Assembly (NCBI GenBank): GCA_937926515.1
Contig: CALAZZ010000293.1
Location: 1-44,231, forward strand
Reading direction: 5' to 3'
Length of the DNA: 44,231 nt
Source of the DNA: an uncultured Bacteroidales bacterium
Lineage (GTDB): Bacteria > Bacteroidota > Bacteroidia > Bacteroidales > F082
Position numbers and translations under genes: made by a program. Position 1 is the first letter of the stretch; every line of letters begins with the position of its first letter. Under the pieces are notes generated by a model. The model saw nothing but the letters and a program-made list of their open reading frames with translations. It was not told the origin of the DNA and searched no databases. Below, one piece after another: positions 34,137 to 42,100 of the stretch.

Positions 34137-35000
34137 TTATCCTAGATAACTTTTCAATATTTTGCTACGGCTGGTATGCTTCAGTCTTCTGATCGCTTTT
34201 TCTTTGATTTGGCGGACCCTTTCGCGAGTGAGGTCAAATTTTTCACCAATTTCCTCCAGGGTCATGGGGTGGCTGCCGTTGAGTCCGAAATAGAGCCTGA
34301 TCACATCAGCCTCGCGGGGTGTGAGTGTGCTGATAGCCCTGTCAATCTCTTTGCGCAATGACTCATACAATAATTCTGTTTCGGGTGTGATGGCTTCTTC
34401 GCTGCGCAGCACATCATACATGGTGTTGTCTTCATCCTGGATAAGTGGAGCATCCATAGAAACATGCCGACCGGCATTTTTCATGGATTCCTTCACCTCG
34501 TTTTCTGTCACCTCAAGCAGCTCAGCGATCTCTTCGGCATTAGGCTCACGTTCATACTCTTGTTCGAGTTTGGCATAAGCCTTATTGATTTTATTTATGG
34601 ATCCGATCTTATTAAGTGGAAGCCTTACGATACGCGATTGTTCGGCCAGGGCTTGCAGAATCGATTGCCTGATCCACCAAACCGCGTATGATATAAACTT
34701 AAATCCACGTGTTTCATCAAAACGCTGGGCAGCCTTGATTAGTCCAAGATTGCCTTCATTGATGAGGTCGGGTAAGCTAAGCCCTTGATTCTGGTATTGC
34801 TTGGAAACAGAAACTACAAAACGAAGGTTTGCTTTGGTAAGCTTCTCAAGTGCTAACTTATCGCCTTGTTTGATTCGTTGTGCCAACTCCACTTCTTGTT
34901 CAGCGGTGATGAGCTCAACTTTTCCAATTTCCTGTAAATACTTATCAAGCGAAGCTGTTTCCCTGTTGGTAACCTGTTTGGTGATTTTAAGTTGCCTCAT
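34137..35000 (-). CDS. rpoD: Principal RNA polymerase sigma factor (RpoD/SigA, Bacteroidota type)
   Basis: A 287-residue sigma-70, the short housekeeping form of Bacteroidota without the long region 1.1 of E. coli. Region 1.2 lies at about 17-45 (SLDKYLQEIGKVELITAEQE), region 2 at about 55-125 (LPDLINEGNLGLIKAAQRFD, KFISYAVWWIRQSI), region 3 at about 130-205, and region 4 helix-turn-helix at about 225-280 (TLEEIGEKFDLTRERVRQI). This protein would read the TTTG-N19-TAnnTTTG promoters found across the window. It begins 45 bases after the pnp stop with no promoter or terminator in between and so is very probably cotranscribed with pnp. Confidence 0.97.
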   Translation of the reverse strand: MRQLKITKQVTNRETASLDKYLQEIGKVELITAEQEVELAQRIKQGDKLALEKLTKANLRFVVSVSKQYQNQGLSLPDLINEGNLGLIKAAQRFDETRGFKFISYAVWWIRQSILQALAEQSRIVRLPLNKIGSINKINKAYAKLEQEYEREPNAEEIAELLEVTENEVKESMKNAGRHVSMDAPLIQDEDNTMYDVLRSEEAITPETELLYESLRKEIDRAISTLTPREADVIRLYFGLNGSHPMTLEEIGEKFDLTRERVRQIKEKAIRRLKHTSRSKILKSYLG

Positions 35001-35045
35001 GAAAAAACAGTATTAAAGGATGAGTTAATGATATTTATACGCTAA

Positions 35046-37199
35046 TTATTTATCATGGTTGCGGTTGGGCTGTTCCGGTTTGGGAATAAGCACTTTACGA
35101 GACAATTTCATCTTGCCGGTTTTGGCATCAACACCAATGAGTTTTACTTTTACCTTATCACCAACTTTCAGCACGCTTTCAACAGTTTCAAGCCTTTTCC
35201 ATTCGATCTCCGAAATATGTAACAATCCGTCTTTACCCGGTAAAACTTCTACAAAAGCACCAAATGGAAGGATGCTTTTCACTGTGCCGAGGTATACCTC
35301 GCCAACTTCGGGTACGGCTACAATAGCTCGAATGCGGGCTTTGGCCATCTCAATTGATTCTTTGTTGGCAGATACAATGTCTATCATACCGAAGTTGCCT
35401 TCTTCCTGGATTACAATGGTGGTATTTGTTTCGCGTTGCATCTCCTGAATGATTTTGCCGCCCGGGCCAATAATGGCTCCGATGAACTCCTTGTCCACCA
35501 CCATCTTTTCTATTCGTGGTACATGCTCTTTATAATCTTCACGAGGCTCTGACATGGTTTTCATCATCTCGTTCAATATATGCAGACGTCCTGCTTTGGC
35601 CTGTTCAAGAGCTTGCTCAAGCACGTCAAATGATAAGCCGTCAACCTTGATATCCATTTGGCATGCTGTAATTCCATCTTTTGTTCCGGTAACCTTGAAA
35701 TCCATATCACCCAAATGATCTTCATCACCAAGTATATCGGACAATACAGCGTATTCTCCGGTAGCGGTGTCAGTGATCAATCCCATAGCTATACCGGAAA
35801 CCGGTTTAATGATCTTTACCCCTGCATCCATCAGCGCTAAGGTGCCACCGCATACTGAAGCCATTGAAGATGATCCGTTTGACTCAAGAATATCCGAAAC
35901 CACCCTGATGGTGTATGGGTTTTCATCGCCATCAGGGATCATGGGTTTTAGGGCTCTCTCAGCGAGATTTCCATGCCCGACTTCACGGCGGCTCACACCT
36001 CTGAATGGTCTCATTTCGCCTGTTGAGAAAGCCGGGAAGTTGTAGTGTAACATAAAATCAGAGGTGCCTTCGATAACTACTCCGTCTATAGTTTGTTCGT
36101 CTAATTTGGTACCCAGAGTTGTTGTTACCAAAGCTTGTGTTTCACCTCGTGTGAAAATGGCAGAACCATGTGTTGAAGGCAAATAGTCCACTTCGCACCA
36201 TATGGGCCTAATTTCATCCAACTTCCGGCCATCAAGACGAATCCGTTTTTTAAGAATGGCATCCCTTACAGCTTTCTTCTCTGTGTCATGAAAGTATTTT
36301 TTTACAAGGGTCTCCTTCTCTTCACGCTCCTCTTCCGGGAGGCTCATCAGAAATTCTTCGCGTATGGCTTTAAAGGCCTCGGTGCGTTCATGTTTGTTTG
36401 GATTGCCTTGGAGAGCCAGATCAAAGCAGGGTTGATATGCAAATGCATTTACCGCTTCTTCTAATGCTTTATCATTGTTTTCGTGTGAATAATCACGTTT
36501 TGGATTAGCGGTAGGAACCATGGCTGCCAGATCAAGCTGAGCCTGGCACTGGATTTTAATAGCATCGTGTGCAATTTTCATTGCCTGGAGCATGTCTTTT
36601 TCAGAGACTTCCTTCAGCTCACCTTCTACCATCATGATATTGTCTATAGTAGCTGCCACAATCAGGTCAAGGTCTGCTTCTTCCATGGCGGATATGGAGG
36701 GATTGATAACAAACTCACCATTGATCCGTGCGATCCTCACTTCAGAGATAGGTCCGTGGAAAGGGATATCAGATACGGCCAATGCTGATGAAGCTGCAAG
36801 GGCAGCAAGGGCATCGGGGGCTACGTCATTTTCACCTGAAATAAGATTGATCAACACTTGCGTTTCGGCATGATAGTCATCAGGGAAAAGCGGCCGAAGG
36901 GCGCGGTCAACCAGGCGGCAGATTAGTACCTCGTAATCTGAAGGCCGTCCTTCGCGTTTAAAGAAGCCTCCGGGAAACTTTCCTGTGGCGGCATATTTTT
37001 CTTTGTAGTCAACAGATAAAGGCATAAAATCAACATCTTCCCGAGCCTCTTTGGCTGAAACTACAGTTGCCAGCAGCATGGTTTTACCCATCTTAACGAC
37101 AACAGCGCCATCAGCTTGTTTTGCCAGTCGTCCGGTTTCGATGGTGATTGTCCTGCCATCAGGGAGTTCTATTTGTTTTGTAAGTCCTTGAGGGATCAT
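35046..37199 (-). CDS. pnp: Polyribonucleotide nucleotidyltransferase (PNPase)
   Basis: A 717-residue 3'-5' phosphorolytic exoribonuclease, active as a trimer in the cytoplasm. The first RNase PH domain spans about 5-145, a helical domain 150-305, and the second RNase PH domain about 310-545 with catalytic acidic residues in GDMDFKVTGTKDGITACQMD. A KH domain (about 555-615, with IIGPGGKIIQEM) and an S1 domain (about 622-692, GTVKSILPFGAFVEVLPGKDGLLHISEI) follow. All domains and length are normal. It follows rpsO, as in many bacteria, with a terminator-type hairpin in the gap, and leads into rpoD. Confidence 0.98.
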   Translation of the reverse strand: MIPQGLTKQIELPDGRTITIETGRLAKQADGAVVVKMGKTMLLATVVSAKEAREDVDFMPLSVDYKEKYAATGKFPGGFFKREGRPSDYEVLICRLVDRALRPLFPDDYHAETQVLINLISGENDVAPDALAALAASSALAVSDIPFHGPISEVRIARINGEFVINPSISAMEEADLDLIVAATIDNIMMVEGELKEVSEKDMLQAMKIAHDAIKIQCQAQLDLAAMVPTANPKRDYSHENNDKALEEAVNAFAYQPCFDLALQGNPNKHERTEAFKAIREEFLMSLPEEEREEKETLVKKYFHDTEKKAVRDAILKKRIRLDGRKLDEIRPIWCEVDYLPSTHGSAIFTRGETQALVTTTLGTKLDEQTIDGVVIEGTSDFMLHYNFPAFSTGEMRPFRGVSRREVGHGNLAERALKPMIPDGDENPYTIRVVSDILESNGSSSMASVCGGTLALMDAGVKIIKPVSGIAMGLITDTATGEYAVLSDILGDEDHLGDMDFKVTGTKDGITACQMDIKVDGLSFDVLEQALEQAKAGRLHILNEMMKTMSEPREDYKEHVPRIEKMVVDKEFIGAIIGPGGKIIQEMQRETNTTIVIQEEGNFGMIDIVSANKESIEMAKARIRAIVAVPEVGEVYLGTVKSILPFGAFVEVLPGKDGLLHISEIEWKRLETVESVLKVGDKVKVKLIGVDAKTGKMKLSRKVLIPKPEQPNRNHDK

Positions 37200-37240
37200 C
37201 TTTTATGGGTGGTTTAAATATTTTATAAAATTAGTGTTTT

Positions 37241-37285
37241 AAAACGCAAAAAAAGGCAATCAAATAAATTGCCTTTTTTGCGTTT
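37241..37285 (-). terminator. Terminator between rpsO and pnp
   Basis: On the minus strand GGCAAT pairs with ATTGCC (37255-37260 with 37268-37273) around a 7-base loop, followed by seven Ts. The pairing extends through the flanking A/T runs and a CGC/GCG block, giving a long stem with one bulge. In E. coli the same gap holds a leaky terminator and an RNase III site that controls pnp; a similar role is plausible. Confidence 0.8.
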
Positions 37286-37305
37286 ACGTTTTATTAGGTA
37301 TGAAA

Positions 37306-37575
37306 CTATTTCCTGATTCCTAGTTTCTTGATGATATCACGATATCTGTTAATATCTTTAGCTTTGAGATAATCCAGCAGTTTTCTTCTTTTTCCTACAA
37401 GACGCACCAGCGCACGCATCGTTGCAAGATCTTTTTTATTAACCTTTAGGTGTTCGGTCAAATGTTTGATCCTGAATGTGAATAAGGCAATTTGACCTTC
37501 AGCCGAGCCGGTATCAGAAGTAGACTGTCCGTACTCTTTAAAAATCTCTGTCTTTTTTTCTGCAGTTAAATACAT
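37306..37575 (-). CDS. rpsO: 30S ribosomal protein S15
   Basis: An 89-residue primary rRNA-binding protein that binds 16S rRNA early in assembly of the small-subunit platform. It is a four-helix protein of the normal length; the family phrase MYLTAEKKTEIFKEYG marks the start, and TDTGSAEGQIALFTFRI, LTEHLKVNKKD and LVGKRRKLLDYLK follow the S15 pattern, with one change (SDTGSAE). An in-frame extension to 37605 is rejected because it adds residues not found in S15 and would overlap the predicted -7 element. It is the first gene of the rpsO-pnp-rpoD block. Confidence 0.98.
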   Translation of the reverse strand: MYLTAEKKTEIFKEYGQSTSDTGSAEGQIALFTFRIKHLTEHLKVNKKDLATMRALVRLVGKRRKLLDYLKAKDINRYRDIIKKLGIRK

Positions 37576-37602
37576 TGTTATTCGTTTCAATTTTTGAGCC
37601 TG

Positions 37603-37634
37603 CAAAATTAGAAATTTTTGCTGAACTGTACAAT
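37603..37634 (-). promoter_or_regulatory. Predicted promoter of rpsO-pnp-rpoD
   Basis: On the minus strand ATTG (37631-37634), 20 bases, then TAATTTTG (37603-37610), the same spacing as the glycogen cluster promoter. The leader to ATG 37575 is about 20 bases. Confidence 0.65.
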
Positions 37635-37644
37635 TTTTTCTTTT

Positions 37645-39018
37645 TTAAGTGTCTTTTTTATCAACAGCTTCATGTTCATCTTTAATATCATCTTGTGCAT
37701 CTGAGGATTGTTCTTCTTCAACCTCTGATATCAGCGCTGTTTTAGCTGCCCTTTTTTGTTGATGTTTATGAATGGCAACCCTGATCCATAGGCTCATATT
37801 GAGGCCATTATTATAGAGGCTTTGGACCTTGGTGGATTTTTCCAGCAATGGTATCAGTACTGATGTGAATACAATACTGAACAGAACGACCGAAAAGGTA
37901 ATGTTCATAATGTATTCACCAAACGGGATTCCTTTTTGCAAGGGTATGGTCGCAAGCACTGCAGCAGCAAGCCCTTTTGGAACCATACCTGCCATAAAGT
38001 ACAGATCAGTTTTTTCAGTGCTTTTTGGCATGGAGGCTCTTACGATGGGTACACGCACACCGTATAAAATTAGAGTGATTCCAAGTCCAATAAGTATGGA
38101 CACCCAGTCGTCCAGTTTAATAGAGATTCCAATATAAACAAAGAAGAATGTTTTAAGGAGGAATACAGCTTCACCAAAAAGTATCTTTTCAGTCTCATTG
38201 AGTGAGTCAGGTTTCTTGGTGAAATATTTGCTTATTGTGGTTCCTTTTAGCGAATCGATATTTGCCAATCCTATGCCAAATGCCAATGCTGCTATGGCAC
38301 CACTATAACCGAGCATTTCGCTGATTCCATAAATTATAAAAACGAAAGCTGGGGTGGTGAAGATTGAATTTTTAATGTTTCTGATTCGGTGCAACACAAC
38401 CGACCAAAAGAATGCACCCAGCAATCCCATTACGGTGGCCAGTACAAAGGAGGCGAAGATCTGCCCTACCATTGTTCCAACCTTGATCGCTCCCAGATCA
38501 AAAGCTTCAATAAAAGCCAGTGCGAACACGATACACAGCACATCACTGAATGCAGACTCAAGAATCAGGACTGTCCTGCTTTTGTCACCCATCCTGAGTT
38601 GCCTGACGAGTGGAATGACCACCGCAGATGATGTGCCTCCTATTATTGCACCAAGCATAAAGGAGATAAGTGGGGACATGCTGAAAAACACCCATCCCAA
38701 CAATCCCACGATAATCATTGAGATGAAAAAATTCAGGTTGGTCAGTAAGGTGGTTCCTCTTAAGGAATTTCGCAAGGCTTCGAACCTAAGTTCAGTTCCA
38801 CCTTCAAACAAAATTGTAACCAGGGTGATGGTGGTAAATACAGGCCCAATCATACCAAAATGGTCAACATTGACGATGTGAAGCAGTGGTCCTATGATTA
38901 AACCTATGATGATAAGAAGCAATACATCAGGAATACGCTTTCGGCTGAAGATCTCAGCAAAAACATGTGCCATAAAAACCAAAAGACCTACGGCAACAAC
39001 GGTAACTGCAATATTCAT
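37645..39018 (-). CDS. Cation:proton antiporter (CPA family, Na_H_Exchanger)
   Basis: A 457-residue inner-membrane antiporter with about 12-13 hydrophobic segments. Family signatures are LLLIIIGLIIGPLL, TILFEGGTELRF and GGTSSAVVIPLVRQL, followed by ESAFSDVLCIVFA, where the CPA1 N-D ion-binding pair reads S-D. Near the end AGMVPKGLAAAVLATIP is typical. The ion (Na+ or K+) cannot be fixed. The last 40 residues form an acidic, hydrophilic tail (EVEEEQSSDAQDDIKDEHEAVD), likely cytoplasmic and regulatory. ATG 39018 is preferred to the frame start at 39117 because it follows the predicted promoter and begins right before the first membrane segment. c-di-AMP from dacA controls such transporters in other bacteria, but no RCK domain is present here. 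Confidence 0.9.
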   Translation of the reverse strand: MNIAVTVVAVGLLVFMAHVFAEIFSRKRIPDVLLLIIIGLIIGPLLHIVNVDHFGMIGPVFTTITLVTILFEGGTELRFEALRNSLRGTTLLTNLNFFISMIIVGLLGWVFFSMSPLISFMLGAIIGGTSSAVVIPLVRQLRMGDKSRTVLILESAFSDVLCIVFALAFIEAFDLGAIKVGTMVGQIFASFVLATVMGLLGAFFWSVVLHRIRNIKNSIFTTPAFVFIIYGISEMLGYSGAIAALAFGIGLANIDSLKGTTISKYFTKKPDSLNETEKILFGEAVFLLKTFFFVYIGISIKLDDWVSILIGLGITLILYGVRVPIVRASMPKSTEKTDLYFMAGMVPKGLAAAVLATIPLQKGIPFGEYIMNITFSVVLFSIVFTSVLIPLLEKSTKVQSLYNNGLNMSLWIRVAIHKHQQKRAAKTALISEVEEEQSSDAQDDIKDEHEAVDKKDT

Positions 39019-39040
39019 AAATTTATATGCTGAATAGGCG

Positions 39041-39048
39041 CAAAGATA
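39041..39048 (-). promoter_or_regulatory. Predicted -7 element of the antiporter gene
   Basis: Minus-strand TATCTTTG matches TAnnTTTG, 23 bases before ATG 39018 and just past the terminator of the preceding gene. Confidence 0.5.
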
Positions 39049-39080
39049 TACTTTTGTTGAAATGCTTAAGCTATAGCGTA

Positions 39081-39115
39081 AAAAAAAGGGGAGGATAAAT
39101 AGAACCATCCTCCCC
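39081..39115 (-). terminator. Terminator of the giant T9SS protein gene
   Basis: On the minus strand GGGGAGGAT pairs perfectly with ATCCTCCCC around a 10-base loop, followed by seven Ts. It starts 16 bases after the stop. Confidence 0.95.
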
Positions 39116-39130
39116 AAATGTGAATTCGGA

Positions 39131-42100
39131 TTATCGAATCAGCAACTTTCTACTAATCATCGCATCGGCCCTTACAATACGAACCACATAAACTGCTGGT
39201 GGCATATTATGTGGTAGACGATAACGGTTTTGTCCGCTTAGCTTCCTTTCTTCTAGCGGTTGGCCCATCAAATTATAGATTTGTACAAGCATAGGCTCTC
39301 CGTCTGTGGTTTCAATGATGATTTGATTCCAGGTAGTATAGATATGTACTTCTTCTTCTGTTTGGTCTGAAGGTAACCCAATGATTAGGTCACCCATAAA
39401 GGTAACATCGTCGAAACGCCAGGTTCCGAGCGGACTGTAGTTTCTGTCGTCACGAACAGCCCGGTAGGCTTCGTCAGCACCCCATTCTGTATAGGGTTCA
39501 GCACCATCAGTAAATGGTTCCGGCGAGAAGATTGATAACATACGGATGCCGAAATTGGCATTGTCATTGGCATCTGCGATATCAGTGAAATCGAAATTAT
39601 GCTCATAGAAAGTGTCATGAGGTGGTCCATTGAGGTAAATATCATATTCAACCCAGTTGATCCCGTCCAGGGTATATTGAAGGCTGGAATATCGGGAAGC
39701 TGTACCCGATCCCCTGTGGAAGAACTGAAGACGGATATTTTCATAACCAGCCGTACTTACCATAAATTCAACCCCAGCTGTACCTGATGCAGTTTCCTGC
39801 TCAGGATAATTGGATGTATTCCATCCCCTGTCGGGATTGCCTGGCACACCGGCAGCCCAACCGGTGGAGGTTTCCCCAACATTGGCAGCCGTTCCTTCTC
39901 CTATATTCGGCTCGAGTGTTTCTTCGTTGAAATTCCATTGAGTGATGATATCTGCAGGAACGCCAAAAATCTCGATCATATCACTGATAGCTTCATCCAG
40001 GCCTTCGGCAGTAGCCAACAAGCTATAAACTCCTTCAGTATCAAAAACAATATCATCAAACAGGGCAACGCCATTGATTGCCTGTACCTCAAGGGTGCCT
40101 GTAACATTTCCGGGGCCACTCTGCTTGCTGAGGGTGATCACACCATCGAAGTTTTGTGCTAAGTTCTCATCCTCATCACGGGCTTCTACTGTGAAGGCCT
40201 CTATGGGTGTATTTACCGTACCAGTTTCGGGAACATCCACGAAAGCCAGGTGTGTAGCTACTCCATACACCTCACCGTTCAATGTCACAATCCTGTCAGG
40301 TGCTCCTCCACCGCTATGGACGATGGTTTCGCCTTCGTAAAGACCTACAGGCAGATCAGCTTTCATGCGCACATAGATGGTATGAGGTTGATTGTTGATC
40401 TGACCATTCGAATAAGCAAAACTCAGAGAGGAGCCAAAACTGTCATCATCATCAGAGATCTCAAAGTTTTCGGGAGCGTCAACACTGATGTCGCCGCTGC
40501 CGATCAAATTTTGAGCTGACAAAGAATAGGTTTGCGATTCTGATGGCCCCTCACCTAATGCATAGGCAAATCCACTCAAGCTAGTAGGATTCACACTGAT
40601 CAATGGATCGTCGGTAGCTTCTTCAAAATCACCTAAGCTTCGTGCAACAAGCTGTATATCAGATTGATACTGGATTATGACGCCAGTGATGTGGGTTTCA
40701 ACCTCGGGTATGGGTGTACCGATATAATCGACATCACCATACTGAGTGCGGAAAATACCATCTCCTGTTGGGTCGTTAATATCATAACTGGTACTCACTT
40801 CAAAGTCGCCGCTTTCATCAAAGGAGGCAAAGAGAACTTTGACCAGCAAAGCCTGGTGATCCTCATCCAGTTCATCCAGAGCAACCACGAAGGGTTCAAT
40901 TTCATTTCCGCTACTGGTGGCAGGACCCGGATCAAAAACCGGTACAAATTGAAGCATATTTTGAAATGATGATAATGATCCGGTAATACCAGTGATTCCA
41001 TCATAGATCTCATAGGTTGATGTAATGATCCCAGGAGCATCATCAATCAATACCGCACCGCTTTCATCCTGAATGTATTTCTGATTGCGTGAACTGCTTT
41101 GGAAAGTGAGGAAAGCTTCGCCGGTTAGCTGATATACTGGTCCATTAACTTCACCTTCGCGCAGGGTTGCAATATTGGTCACCTCAATAATTTCTGTGAA
41201 GGTGTACGCAGCACTTACAACCGGACTATCCAGATAATCTTCCTTTTCCGCATAAGCCCAAATTGTTGTGTCTTCATCCAAATCAAGCGGTTCAGTAAAT
41301 GGTATCCAGGGCCCTGTTGAGGATTCCAGGCTATAAAATACCGTTGCACCTTCAGTAATGGTAGTTATATTCACTGAAACAGGCTCGTAATAATTGCCTG
41401 CCGGTGGATCAAATGTTGGCGGAGCCACCACGAGTGTGCCGTCATCAAAACCAGTCCAGTCCACATTATCTATTGTAACTTGACCGTCATTGTTGTTCGC
41501 GTTAATAAATTTGATAACAATGGGTCCCGGTGTATTCACGAAAATATCGCCGGAGTTCTTAACAATTTCCATTTCATCATCACTTGTCACATTACCTACC
41601 AACACTTCATTTACATAAATATTGAGGTTCACATTGGTGCTGAAAGCCTGCATATAATCGAAATTCAAAATACCCATACCGCCGTTCAGGGTTCCGGAAA
41701 AGACATTTGACTGCGGATCACGATTTCGCCCCAGTGTGATTGCTTTTTCATCAATTTCAATATCGCCGCGACACTGTTCAAAAGTCCAGATCGATCCATC
41801 TTGTCCCAGGAAAGTGCCATTTTGATAGGTGCTTCCTGTAATCGCAAGGTTATCAAACGTTTCAAATCCACCACCAACATCAGGATCTATTACAGTGCCA
41901 TTCAGTGTGACGATGGCATTATTCGCTCCGGGTGAGGTAGCCACAATTTGCTCGTCATTGTATGTTCCTGCAGGCAGTCCTGCTTTTAGCCTTACATAAA
42001 TAGTGGTATTATCTACAACGCCAGCGACTGGTGTAAGTGTGATTGGATCTTCTGCGACAAAATCATCGCCGGTATCAGTCGATATTTCATAGTTTTGCGG

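Noticed and set aside
37576..37605. N-terminal extension of rpsO
   Set aside because: It adds residues absent from S15 and overlaps the predicted promoter of the gene.
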